From assembly GCA_018401055.1 (NCBI GenBank), contig JAGYLB010000112.1, positions 102,989-166,988 on the forward strand: DNA of 64,000 nt, written 5' to 3'. The notes beneath the pieces are model-generated. The model made no database searches, was not told the origin of the DNA, and saw only the letters and a list, made by a program, of their open reading frames with translations. The DNA is from Roseicyclus sp. (GTDB taxonomy: Bacteria; Pseudomonadota; Alphaproteobacteria; Rhodobacterales; Rhodobacteraceae). The position numbers and the translations under genes were made by a program. Position 1 is the first letter of the stretch. Every line of letters starts with the position of its first letter. Of the stretch, positions 45,235-55,706 are shown piece by piece.

Positions 45235-46292
45235 TCAGCGCAGGCAGCGATCCAGACAGGCCAGCCAGTTGCCCAAGGCCAGTTTCTTGATCAGCCCCGC
45301 GTCATAGCCATGCGCCCCCATCGCGTCGAACAGGCGCGGCACGCCGGTCACGTCGCCGATCAGGTCGGGCACGGTGCAACCGTCGAAATCCGAGCCAAGG
45401 CCGACGTGATCCTCGCCCAGATGCGTGATGAGGTGATCGAGATGGCGCAACATCACCTCCCAGCCCAGATCGATGCCGCCGGTGCCGTCGGGGTGCAAGA
45501 AGAAGGTGGCGAAGTTCAGCCCCACCATGCCGCCACGTTCCCGGATCATGTGCAGTTGCCGGTCGGTCAGGTTGCGGGTGGAAGGGCAGATCGCATGGGC
45601 ATTGGAATGGGTGGCGACCAGCGGCGCGGTGGACAGGCGGGCGACATCGTCAAAGCCTTTCTCGTTCAGGTGCGACAGGTCGATCATGATGCCCAACTCA
45701 GTGCACAGGCGCACAAGTTCCTTGCCCGCATCCGTCAGGCCCGGCCCGGTGTCGGGGCTGCCCGGATAGGCCATCGGCACGCCATGGCCAAAGATCGTGG
45801 GGCGGCTCCAGACCGGGCCGAGGGACCTGAGGCCCATCTCGTGGAACAGGTGGAGCGCGTCGAGGTCGGGACCGACGGCTTCCGCGCCTTCCAGATGCAT
45901 CACGCCTGCGATGCGACCTGTGTCCATCGCGGCGCGGATGTCGGCTGTCGAACGGCAGAGCGCGAAATCATCGGGGCTGCGCGCGCCATCCAGTGCAGCA
46001 GGCCCGCCATGGTCATCGCCGGGGCCTGCGCGGTCGCATGGTCCATCAAGGGCGGCAGCGGCTTGGCATAGGGCGGGTCGGGCATGCCGGGTTCAAAAGC
46101 CGCGACGGTGCCCGAGGGCACGGGCGGCACGAAGATGGCGAAAAGCCCGCCCGCAAAGCCCGCCTGCTTCATCCGTTTCAGGTCGAGGTGGCCTTGCCCG
46201 GTCTCGCCCAGCCAAAGGTCGCGCCGCGCCTCGGGTTTGCGCGACAGGCGCAGAAGGAAATCGTTGTGGCCGTCGAAGAAGGGGGTCGTCAT
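45235..46292 (-). CDS. Membrane-type dipeptidase, M19 family (frameshifted near 45985)
   Basis: Zn amidohydrolase of about 350 aa, the renal-dipeptidase type, which cleaves dipeptides including D-residues or beta-lactam-like bonds. Zn ligands are seen in FFDGHNDFL (His, Asp), GVMHLEGAEA (Glu), ATHSNAHAICP (His) and HVGLGSDFDG region. ATG 46292 overlaps the ABC ATPase end. The break near 45985 separates LLHWMARA from the DFALCRSTADIRAAMDTGR part. No signal peptide, so it acts in the cytoplasm. Last gene of the importer operon. Confidence 0.88.
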
Positions 46293-47355
46293 GCGACCCC
46301 GCGCGCAGCGACACGCCACTGTCAGCATCGAACAGATGCGCGGCCTCGCCCGACAGCGACAGGCCGATCTTGTCGCCCGCCCGGGGTGGCGTGCGGCCCG
46401 GCGCGGTGGCCGTCACCTCGACGCCGCCCACATCGACATAGATCAGCGTTTCGGCCCCCAGCGGCTCGGCCACGGTGACTATGCCCGACAAAACCCCCTC
46501 CGCCCCCGATGTCAGATCCTCGGGCCGGATGCCGAAACGCAGTTTGCGCCCCGGCGCCAGCGTGATCCCAGGCACTGCGACGTCGACCCCGTTCCACAGG
46601 CGCACGCCCGTGCCCGTGCCTGTCGCATCAAGCAGGTTCATCTGCGGCGCGCCGATGAATTGCGCGACAAAGGTGTTGGCGGGCTCGTGATACACCTGCG
46701 CAGGCGTGCCGATCTGCTGGATATGGCCGTCTTTCATGATCACGATCCGGTCGGCCAGCGTCATCGCCTCGACCTGATCATGGGTGACAAAGATCATCAT
46801 GCGGCCCACGCGGGTGTGCAATTTCTTGATCTCGAGCCGCATCTGCGTGCGCAGTTGCGCATCAAGGTTCGACAGCGGCTCGTCGAACAAGAACACGGCG
46901 GGGTCGCGCACCATGGCGCGCCCGATGGCCACGCGCTGGCGTTGGCCGCCCGAGAGTTGGGCTGGCTTGCGCTCAAGATACTCGGTCATGCCGAGGATCG
47001 CCGCCACCTCGTCGATCCGGGCGTTCTTGTCGGCTTTCGACAGTTTCGCGGTCTTGAGGCCAAAGCCGATGTTCCGGCGCACCGTCATATGCGGGTAGAT
47101 CGCGTAGTTCTGGAACACCATGGCGATGTTTCGGTCCTTGGGTTCGAGGTTGTTCACCACGCGCCCCCCGATCTCGATGATACCGCTGCTGATCTCCTCC
47201 AGCCCCGCGATCATGCGCAGCGTGGTGGATTTGCCGCAGCCCGAGGGGCCGACGAGGACGACGAATTCGCCCTGATCGACCGAAAGGTTGATCGCATGCA
47301 GCACCTCGGTATCGCCGTAGCGTTTCACGAGGTCGCGCAAGATCAGTTGGGTCAT
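46289..47355 (-). CDS. ABC importer ATP-binding protein, MalK/UgpC type
   Basis: MalK-like ATPase of about 355 aa. Walker A GPSGCGKST, signature LSGGQRQRVAIGRAM, Walker B FLFDEPLSNLD and His-loop FVTHDQVE, plus the C-terminal TOBE domain (FGIRPEDL). As written the frame runs on to 46093 through the dipeptidase gene, but one extra G near 46299 would give the ending RAGVA and a TGA overlapping the dipeptidase ATG. It drives the two permeases upstream. It lies between the lyase and dipeptidase genes. Confidence 0.88.
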
Positions 47356-48837
47356 GGGCGGCCTTTCAGGTCGTGGAATGCGGTCTCAAGGCGCTCTGCC
47401 GCTTGGGCCCTGCGGGCGAGGCGGGCGGATTGCGCCGTGGTCAGGGTTTGAAGCGTGGCTGCGTAATCGGCGAAGGCCGCGTCAAGCGCTGCGGGCGCAG
47501 GCCCCCCGATCCGGTCGCGGCGGGTGACGAAGCTGCGGGCGTCAACTGCTTCGGCGAAAGCTGTCTGCGTCAGGGCGGGGGCGGCCTGTCACCTCGGCAA
47601 AGGCTGTAGCGAAAGCCGCATAGCCCTGTTTCAGCGGTGCGCCATCCGCGATGACTGCGCGCGCCGTGGCGGCTGCGATCTCATGCGCTTGCCGGAAGCT
47701 TAGGCCCTCGGATCTCACCAGCGTGTCGGCCAGTTCCGTGATGGTGATGCAGGCGGCATCCGTGGTGCGCGCGACGCGGTCGGCGTTGATCGAACAGGCG
47801 GGCAGGAAGGCGGTCAGCAGGTCCAGCACGCGGGCGGCATGATCGAACGCGCCATAGCCTGCCTGCTGCACCTCGCCTTCGCTGTCGTTCATGTCGGTGA
47901 AGGGCGTGTTATGCATGGTGTTCACGATGACATCGCAGCGCCCCGCCGCCACCGAGGCCATGTGGCGCAGATGTTCGATCGGCACCGGATTGCGTTTTTG
48001 CGGCATGATGGAAGAGATCTGAACAAGGCTGCGGGGGACATGCAGTTGCCCGACCTCGAAGGCGGACCAGAAGGCCATGTCCTGCACCACGCGGCCCAGA
48101 TGGATCATCGGCAGCTTGAGCGCCGAATAAAGCCCGGTGACGTAATCGACCGAGGCGATGCAGCCATAGGCGTTGACCTTGGGGGCTTGGAACCCCAGCA
48201 GGTCGGCCATGCGCGCACGGTCGATGGGGAAACCGCTGGTGGTGATTGCCGCCGCGCCCATGGGGCAAAGGTCGAGCGGGGCGATGGCCGCGTCGAACCG
48301 CCGGGCGTCGGACAGGAGAACCTCGATCATCGCGGCAAGGTAATGGCCGAAGGTGGAGGGCTGGGCGGGCTGTCCGTGCGTATAGGCCACGATCAGCGTG
48401 TCGCGCTCGGCCCGCGCCTTGGCCAGAAGCGCCGTTGCAAGCCGCAGCATGCGGGCCAGCGCATCCTCTGCCCGGGCGCGCAGCGCCAGTTTGAACTGCG
48501 TGTGGTCCATGTCGTTGCGCGACCGCGCCGTGTGCAGCGCCCCGCCCAGATCGCCGAGGCGTTTCTTCAGCTCTGCCTCGACCAGAAAGAACCAATCCTC
48601 ATGCTCGCCGGTGTAGGTCAAGGCCGCGCGGTCGGTTTCCACCGCGATGGCGTCGAGCGCCTGCGCGATGGCCTGCCCGTCGGCGCGCGACAAGATGCCT
48701 GTCTCCACCAGCATCACCAGATGGGCGCGGTTGATCGCATCCATATGGTCCGCGAAATGGGTCTTTACGCCCTCGAACAGCGGCGCCAGCACCGTGTCGC
48801 GATAGACGGGATCGGGGAAGGTGGTGGTGTCGGTCAT
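47352..48837 (-). CDS. Argininosuccinate-lyase-superfamily enzyme (frameshifted near 47575)
   Basis: Fumarase/aspartase superfamily lyase of about 495 aa. The signature is QISSIMPQKRNPVPIEHLR, with HTARSRNDMDHTQFKLALRA (argH-like second region) and YTHGQPAQPSTFGHYL. The frame breaks near 47575 and continues with a C-terminal ArgH-like tail that ends GRP and TGA overlapping the ATPase start. Placed inside an ABC import operon, it is probably not the housekeeping ArgH but a beta-eliminating lyase releasing fumarate from a succinyl conjugate. Substrate inferred only. Confidence 0.82.
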
Positions 48838-48863
48838 GCCCGGGGCTCCGCCCGTTCGCGGCT

Positions 48864-48886
48864 TGAAGGGTCCACTGGACCCTTCA
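48864..48886. repeat. Near-perfect 23-bp palindrome between lyase and permease genes
   Basis: TGAAGGGTCCA, one C, TGGACCCTTCA: 11-bp perfect arms around a single base. It lies in the 70-bp gap between the permease stop (48908) and the lyase start (48837). It could be a REP-like dispersed element, a transcript-stabilising hairpin or a protein site. Confidence 0.6.
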
Positions 48887-48907
48887 TCGGCTCTGCCGAG
48901 CCGCCGC

Positions 48908-49792
48908 TCACCCTTTCAGCCCCGCCATCACGACCCCGCGGATGATGAACCGCTGAAAGATCAGAAAGAAGATCAGCGTCGGCAAGGTGGAAATGGCCGC
49001 GCCCGTCATGATCAGCTCCCACGCCACATCGGCCTCGTCCCCGTAGGAGGCAAGGCCCACGGGCAGCGTGTAGAGATCGGGTGAGGTGGTCACGATCAAG
49101 GGCCACAGGAAGGCCGTCCAGTTGCCGAGGAAAATGAAGATGGCGAGTGCCGCCAAGGCGGGTTTCACCATCGGCATGGCCACCTGCCACCAGATCTGGA
49201 ATTCGTTCAGCCCGTCGATGCGCGCGGCCTCGAGGAAATCATCGGGCACGGTTTCGAAGAACTGCTTCATCAAGAACACGCCGAAGGCCGTCATCAGGCC
49301 CGGGAACATGATGCCCCAATAGGTATCCAGCCAGCCGAAGCTCTGGCTCATCATGTACCACGGGATCACCAGCATTTCCGTGGGGATCATCAGCGTCGAC
49401 AGAATGGCGATGAAGACGATGTAGCGGCCCCGGAACTTGAACTTGCACAAGGTGTAGCCCACCAGACTGTCGAAAAAGAGCGCCGACAGCGTCGTGATCG
49501 TGGCGATGATGAGCGAATTGACGAACCAGCCGAAGAACCGCCCGTCCTCCAGCACATAGGTGTAGTTCTCAAGCGTCGGTTCCTCGGGGATCAGGCCGAT
49601 CTCGTAGACCTCCCACGGGAATTTCATCGAGGTCGAGATCATGTAGGCCAGCGGCATCACCATCAAGATGCCGCCGCCGAACAGCAGCACCCAGCGGATG
49701 AACTGCGCCATGCTGGCCTTTTTCTTGGGGGCCTGTGCACGCAAGAGCGCATCAGATGTGGCGCGGATCGTCAGGTCGTCGGTCGCGGCCAT
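48908..49792 (-). CDS. ABC importer permease, MalG/UgpE type
   Basis: A 294-aa six-helix permease. The EAA motif is EAARIDGLNEFQIWWQVAMPM, contacting the ATPase. The N-terminal part is cytosolic (MAATDDLTIRATSDALLRAQ), then helices at about 30-50, 95-115, 130-150, 165-185, 210-230 and 265-285. Pairs with the MalF-type permease 1 nt upstream. Part of the binding protein-permease-permease-lyase-ATPase-dipeptidase operon. Confidence 0.9.
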   Translation of the reverse strand: MAATDDLTIRATSDALLRAQAPKKKASMAQFIRWVLLFGGGILMVMPLAYMISTSMKFPWEVYEIGLIPEEPTLENYTYVLEDGRFFGWFVNSLIIATITTLSALFFDSLVGYTLCKFKFRGRYIVFIAILSTLMIPTEMLVIPWYMMSQSFGWLDTYWGIMFPGLMTAFGVFLMKQFFETVPDDFLEAARIDGLNEFQIWWQVAMPMVKPALAALAIFIFLGNWTAFLWPLIVTTSPDLYTLPVGLASYGDEADVAWELIMTGAAISTLPTLIFFLIFQRFIIRGVVMAGLKG

Positions 49793-49793
49793 G

Positions 49794-50741
49794 TCAGCGG
49801 TCCTTCAACAGGCGCAGCTGGATCAGGCTGACCACCAGCAAGACCAGGAACAATACCACCGTCTGCGCGGCGGCATAGCCCATGTCAAAGCTGCTGAAGG
49901 CGCTTTGGTAGATCATCAGCACCAATGGCTTGGTGGAATTGAGCGGCCCGCCGGGGTTGGCGCTGGTCATGTTGAAGACATGGTCGAAGATGCGCAGGAA
50001 CCCGATGGAGGACAGGACCACGATGAAGACGATGGTGGGCCGCAGAAGCGGCAGCGTGATTTCCCAAAGCACGGTCCAGGTCGAGACGCCGTCGATCTTG
50101 GCCGCCTCGTAGAAGGTGCGGGGGATGGCGCGCAGCCCGGCCATGAAGATGATGATCTGGAACCCAAGCCCCGCCCAGATCGCGGGCGCAAGGATTGAGG
50201 GCAGGGCGTTGGTGGTGGAGTTGAGGAAACTGATCTGCGCAATGCCCACGGTGGCCAGCAGGTTGTTGAACAGCCCGATTGGAACATCTTGGTAGAACCA
50301 GCGCCAGACCCAGGCCATCGCCACGGCGGATGTCATGAAGGGCACGAAGTAGAGCGCCCGGATCGTACCGTGCATGAACCGCACCTGATCGAGGTGATAG
50401 GCGATCACAAAGGAGATCACGAGACTGATCGGTGTTCCCAGAAGCAGGTAGACAAAGGTGTTGCGGAACACCTGCCAGAACACCGGATCGGAGAACAGCC
50501 GGGTATAGTTGTCCAACCCCGTCCAAGTTCGCGCGCCCAGCAGGTTCCAGTCCTGAAACGACAGCACCATGGCGTTGCCGGTCGGGTAGAAGCGGATGAT
50601 GACGTAGAACAGGATCGGCACCGCCAGAAAGGTCCAGGCCCAGATGGTGCGCTTTTGCCCGACGCTCAGGCGGCTGTAGAGACCGCCGCGCGGGGCGGCG
50701 GGTGCCTTGGTGACGTCATGGGCGGACGGGTCAACTGCCAT
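49794..50741 (-). CDS. ABC importer permease, MalF/UgpA type
   Basis: A 315-aa permease with six main hydrophobic segments and the EAA motif EAAKIDGVSTWTVLWEITLPLL. NTFVYLLLGTPISLVISFVIAY and AMAWVWRWFYQDVPIGLFN are typical of sugar importers of the CUT1 class. It follows the binding protein gene after a hairpin and precedes the MalG-type permease. Confidence 0.9.
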   Translation of the reverse strand: MAVDPSAHDVTKAPAAPRGGLYSRLSVGQKRTIWAWTFLAVPILFYVIIRFYPTGNAMVLSFQDWNLLGARTWTGLDNYTRLFSDPVFWQVFRNTFVYLLLGTPISLVISFVIAYHLDQVRFMHGTIRALYFVPFMTSAVAMAWVWRWFYQDVPIGLFNNLLATVGIAQISFLNSTTNALPSILAPAIWAGLGFQIIIFMAGLRAIPRTFYEAAKIDGVSTWTVLWEITLPLLRPTIVFIVVLSSIGFLRIFDHVFNMTSANPGGPLNSTKPLVLMIYQSAFSSFDMGYAAAQTVVLFLVLLVVSLIQLRLLKDR

Positions 50742-50780
50742 CGGTCGATGCCTGAGCCTTTCGGCGTGTCGGGGTCGTGC

Positions 50781-50803
50781 GCCGGGGCAGATGGTGCCCC
50801 GGC
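50781..50803. promoter_or_regulatory. Intercistronic hairpin between binding-protein and permease genes
   Basis: GCCGGGGCA, GATGG, TGCCCCGGC is a perfect 9-bp stem with a 5-nt loop; flanking TTCGGCG (50760-50766) and CGCCGAA (50804-50810) add an outer stem. No T tract. It sits between the binding-protein stop (50820) and the permease start (50741), like the hairpins in the TRAP and inositol operons. Confidence 0.65.
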
Positions 50804-50819
50804 CGCCGAAGTGTCGGGG

Positions 50820-52078
50820 TCAGTCGGTGAAATAGCTGTCGAGGATCGCCTGTTCGGCTGCGGCAGCGACGCTCAGGCTTTCGGCGGGGTCATGCCCTGC
50901 AGCTGGATGCGCTCGATCATGTCGACCAGCACCTGGCGCTGCGCCGATTCGTCGGCGAAGATCGTGGTATGGGCATATTCCAGACCGCGCACGAAGGGGC
51001 CGAAGACCTCGTCATTGGCGATCTCGTCGGTCATGCCGACCTCGACACGGGCGGGCAATTCGCCCACGACCTCCAGCCAGATCTCCATGGCTTCGGGCGA
51101 GGTCAGGTATTCCATGAAGAGCACCGAGGCCTCGTATTCCGGCCCTTCCGCCGAAGAGGTGATCGCGTTCACCCAATATGAGGCGTAGTTGGATTGCGCC
51201 CCGTCCGGGCCGACCGGCAACTCGGCCACGCCCCAGCGCAGGCCCCGTTCGCCCTCCAGCGCGCCGATGCGGAACGATCCGTCGATGTGGAACGCCGCCC
51301 GCCCCGAGCGGAAGGCCGCCTGCGGTTCGTCCATGAAGCCCGACTGCGTCGCGCCCTGTGTCTGCAGCCCGACGTAGAAGTCGAGCGCGGCACGGCCCGC
51401 GTCGCTGTCGTAATTCACCGTCTCGTAATTATCGAGATAGGGCTCGCCGCCGAACTGGCGGATCAGCACCTCGCGGAACCAGTGGTGGTCTTGCGCGGTC
51501 ATGCCGGTGGTCAGGCCCACCCGCGTGACGTTGCCAGCACCATCGCGCTCGGTCGCGGCAATGGCGGCGGTGACCAGCTCGTCGAGCGAGGTGGGAACCT
51601 CGAGGCCCGCGTCCTCGAGAATGCGCTCGTTGTAGAACAGCGCCAGCGACCGGACGGCGGTGGGCAGGGCAAAATAGGACCCATCCCGCTCCATCGCATT
51701 GACCATCGGAAAGAAATCGGACTGGATCATTTCGGACGAGAACCGGTCTGCGGGGAGAGGCTGGATCAGCCCCTCGTCGATGTAGTCGTTGAGCCAGCCG
51801 TAGAACAGTTGCACCACGTCGGGGCCTTCGCCCGCAGGCACCGCGATGGCGGTGCGGGTGCGGTAATCGGCCAGCGGGAAATGCGTCATCTCGACGTTGA
51901 TGTTGGGATTGGCGGCTTCGAAATTCTCGATCAGCTGTTCCATCGCGGTGACGCGGGCCTCGAAGAAATACTGCCAGTATTGGATCGTGACCTCTTGGGC
52001 CTGCGCCATGGGCGCAAGAGAAAGGGCGGCGGCCGAAGTGGCCAGCGCGGCCAGCGGTTTGCGGAAGCTGCGGTGCAT
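50820..52078 (-). CDS. ABC importer substrate-binding protein, MalE/UgpB type (frameshifted near 50888)
   Basis: CUT1-class periplasmic receptor of about 418 aa with a signal peptide (about residues 1-27, PMAQAQ). IQYWQYFFEARVTAMEQLIENF and PDVVQLFYGWLNDY are typical of the family, as is the mid-protein FRSGRAAFHIDGSF. As written it stops early at 50873 after TPPKA; one missing base near 50888 restores AESLSVAAAAEQAILDSYF and the natural stop at 50820. First gene of the operon. Ligand unknown; the CUT1 class suggests a sugar or glycosyl compound. Confidence 0.88.
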
Positions 52079-52167
52079 GTGTCGTTCTCCCTGATGGCGC
52101 GGGCCTTTTTCGGGCGGTCCGGCTCGTTGATGGATGGTGCCTTGGATGGGACGCTAGCGCAGCGCCG

Positions 52168-52179
52168 TTGAACCTTCAA
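52168..52179. promoter_or_regulatory. Possible ROK operator/promoter in the divergent gap
   Basis: TTGAACCTTCAA (5-bp arms, 2-nt centre) lies in the 125-bp gap between the binding-protein gene and the ROK gene. TTGAAC (52168-52173) could also be a -35 with TAATCG (52191-52196) as -10 at 17-bp spacing, so repressor binding would block the ROK promoter. Weak, short signal. Confidence 0.3.
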
Positions 52180-52203
52180 GTGAGTTGAGTTAATCGTTGC
52201 ATC

Positions 52204-53374
52204 ATGGCCTCGACCCTTCTCACGCCCGGATCGAACGCGGAACGCAGCCGGCTCTACAACCGGGGGCTGGTGCTGGGCCATATCCGCCGCGAGGGCGAAG
52301 CGGGACGCGCGGAAATCGCGCGCGCCTCGGGGTTGAGCACGCAAGCGGTCAGCAACATCATCTCGGATCTTCTGGCCGAGGGCTGGGTGGTGGAAGCCGG
52401 TCGCCGTCTTGGTCAGCGCGGGCAACCTGCCGTGACCTATGCCATAAGGGCCGAGGCGGGCGCGGCGCTGGGCGTGGAGATCCGGCCCGATGCGGTGCTG
52501 GCGGCCTGGATCGACATGGCGGGCCATGTGCTGCACAGCGACCGGATTTCACTGGCGCGCGCGCGCCCCGAGGATGTGCTGCCGGTGCTGGAACGGCTGC
52601 GCGCGGCAGAGCCAGCCGCGGGCGTCGCCGCGCAAGCGTTGATCGGGGCGGGGGTGGTGATGCCCGGGCCGGTTGGTCTGACCGGTCTGTCGGGCCTTGC
52701 GACGGAGTTGCCGGGCTGGGCCGAGATCGACGCGCGGGCCGCGCTGGAACTGGCGCTGGGCTTGCCGGTGACGGTCGAGAATGACGCCAACACCGCCGCC
52801 ATGGCCGAGCGCGTGATGGGGGCAGCCCAAGGCATCGACGATTTCGCCTGCCTTTATTTCGGCGCGGGTCTTGGCCTTGGGCTGGTCGCGGGGGGGGCTG
52901 TCTTTGGCGGCGCCTTTGGCAATGCGGGCGAGATCGGCCATATCCCGTGCATAGCGCGGCGGCGGTGTGCAGCGGCTGGAGGATGTGGCCAGCCGGATGG
53001 CGCTGGCGCGTCGCCTGTCGCAGGCCGGTCTGCGCCATGAAACCGTCGAGGATCTTGAGACGCTGCACGCTTGCCGCCCGCCCGCCTATGCCGACTGGCT
53101 GGAGGAGGCGAGTGCTGCCCCTGGCCACGCGGTGCAGATCCTCGAAAACCTGCTTGATCCCGAAACCATCGTGCTGACCGGCGCGCTGCCGCCCGTGATC
53201 CTGACCGATCTGGTCACGCGCACGCCCTTGCCCGCGCTGGTCCGTCGCCAACCGCCCTGACCGGCGCCATCCGCGTCTCATCGCGGGCCGCGTCGGGCGG
53301 CGGGCGGCGACGCTGGTGCCGCGGCGCTGGTCGTGAACACTGCCCTTTTCCCCCGGCTTGTCGCCCCATCCTAG
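52204..53374 (+). CDS. ROK-family transcriptional repressor (NagC/XylR-like, several indels)
   Basis: N-terminal winged HTH (RAEIARASGLSTQAVSNIISDLL, residues about 40-65) followed by a ROK sugar-kinase-like domain with the nucleotide region VENDANTAAMAERVMG and the NAGEIGHIPC Zn-site start. Frames change near 52965 and again between 53260 and 53330; the natural end is VVNTALFPRLVAPS at TAG 53372-53374. It is divergent from the ABC/lyase/dipeptidase operon and 9 nt before the PIG-L gene, so it probably regulates both. The effector should be a (amino)sugar. Confidence 0.85.
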
Positions 53375-53383
53375 GACCCCTTC

Positions 53384-55706
53384 ATGCCCAACCCGATCCA
53401 GACCCGCATCCTGTCCGAGGCACAGGACCCGCTGATCGCGCGTATCTGGCGCGCCATGGCCGGGCTGCGGTCCGTGGTGGGGTTCATGAACACGGGCGCC
53501 CATCCCGATGACGAGACCAGCGCGATGCTGGCAGCACTTTGGCTGCGCGACGGGGTCAACCTGTCCTACGCCTGTTCCACCCGCGGCGAGGGCGGGCAGA
53601 ACGACATCGGCACGGAAAGCGGCGCGGACCTTGGCACGCTCAGGACCGCCGAGATGGAGCGCGCGGCCGAGGTGCTGGACATGCGGCTCTATTGGCACGG
53701 GCAATCTGCCGAGGACAGCATCACCGATTTTCGCTTCTCCAAATCCGGCACCGAGACGATGGACATCTGGGGCCGCGCGCGTCTGATGGCCCGTTTCGTC
53801 GAGATCATCCGCAGTGACCGGCCCGACATCATCTGCCCCACGTTTCTCGGATGTTCCCGGCCAGCATGGCCATCACCGCGCGATGACGGCGGCCGCCCAT
53901 GCGGTGATCGCGGCCGCCGCCGATCCGGGCTTTGCGGGATGCGCCCTGCCGGTCTGGCAAGTGTCCAAGATGTATCTGCCCGCATGGTCCGGCGCGGGCG
54001 GGGCCTATGATGACGAGGTGCCGCCACCGCCCGGCCACCGTGACCGTCGCAGGGCGCGGGCGCGACCCGATGCTGGGAATGAGCCATGCGCGGATCGGCC
54101 AATGGTCGCGCCAGTTCCACCGCACGCAAGGCATGGGCAGTTGGATCGCGGTCGGGGCCGAGCGGGACTGGCCGCTGCATCTGGCGTGGTCGCGGGTGGG
54201 CGATGACAGCGATGGGGTGAGTGACAACCTGCCGCGCACGTTGGGGGATCTGGGGCTGGACGCGGCGCAGCAGGCCGTCGACGCAGCTCTGGCCGCCTTT
54301 CCCGATCTGCCCGCCATGTGCCGGGCCGCAAGCCGGGCGTTCAGCCTCCTCGGCACCGCCCCGGTCGCCCCGGTCCATGCCCATCGGGTCTCCCGCAAGA
54401 TGGCGCAACTGGCGCGGCTGATCCGCTTGACCTCGGGCGTGGAGGCGCGCGCCCGGCCCGCCCGATCGGTGATCGCCCCGGGCGAGACGGTGGCCGTCAG
54501 CGTCGAAATCGCGGAACTGCCCGGCGTCTTTGCCGAGCCTGCGCTGATCCCTGCGCCCGGCCTGTCGGTGACGCCAGACGGGCTGACTGCCGCCCATGAC
54601 GCCCCGCCCACCGACCCTTATCCCGACAGCTACGATCCGCTGTCGCCGCGCGCGCCGGCCTTGTCGGTCGCGCTGACCGTCAAGGGGGTGACGAGCCACA
54701 GCGTCATCCCGTTTGAGGCGCCGGTCGCGACGCTGCCCGGCACCCGCGCTCAACTGTCCGAAGCCCGCGCCTTCGTGAACCTTGCCACGTCTGCGCGCCG
54801 GATCGACCTGAGCGTCGGCGCGCAGCAGCCCCGGCGCGCCTGCCTTCGATCTGCCCGCAGGCTGGGCGCAGGACTGGGCGGGCGATGCCGTGACGCTGAC
54901 CCTGCCAAAGAACGTGCCCGAGGGGCTGCGCGCGCTGCCGCTCACCCTTGATGGTGCACCAGCCCGGACGGTGCGCATGATCGAGCATCGCCATGTGCCC
55001 CTGCGCGTCAACCATGCAGCCTGCCGTCGTGTCGGTGGGGCTGGCCCATGTGGCACTGCCCGAGGCGCGCATCGCCTATATCGGCGCGGGCAATGATCGG
55101 GCGGCGGTCTGGCTGCGCGCGGCGGGGATGGATGTGACCGATCTGGAGGATGCAGCGCTGGCGCGTGCCGATGCCTTCGACGGGTTCGACGCGGTGCTGG
55201 TGGGGGTTTTCGCTTACCGCTTCCGCCCGGCGCTGAAACCCGCCGTGGCGCGGTTGAACGATTGGGTGCGCGCGGGTGGCACGCTGGTCACACTCTATCA
55301 CCGTCCGTGGGATGACTGGACGCCCGAGGCGACGCCGCCCGCGCGGCTGGAGATCGGACAACCCTCGCTGCGCTGGCGGATCACCGATGCGCAGGCGGCC
55401 GTCGAGGTGCTGGCGCCCGATCATCCCGCGCTGCAAGGCCCCAACACGATCACGCCCGAGGATTGGCAGGGCTGGCACAAGGAGCGGGGGCTCTATTTCG
55501 CCAAAAGCTGGGGCCAGGAGTACACCCCGATTCTGCGCATGGCGGACCCTGATGAGCAACCGCTCGACGGCGGACTTCTCGTCGGCGCGGTGGGGCGCGG
55601 CTGCCATGCCCATGTTGCGCTGAACCTGCATCACCAGATGGCCTGCCTTGTCCCCGGGGCCTACCGGCTGATGGCCAACCTGTTGGGCCTGCGCGGACAG
55701 GAATGA
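53384..55706 (+). CDS. PIG-L deacetylase with C-terminal beta-sandwich and amidotransferase-like domains (several indels)
   Basis: Zn deacetylase of about 770 aa when frames are joined (breaks near 53850, 54030, 54835 and 55020). The PIG-L site is NTGAHPDDETS (His40, Asp43) with the later GQHGHHRAM histidine pair. The middle (about residues 240-520) is an Ig-like/NEW3-type beta region; the last 230 residues (from VGLAHVALPEARIAYIGAG to LLGLRGQE) resemble a class I glutamine-amidotransferase/DJ-1 fold. PIG-L enzymes remove N-acetyl groups from GlcNAc-type substrates. It follows the ROK gene, so de-N-acetylation of an imported amino sugar is a fair inference. Confidence 0.8.
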
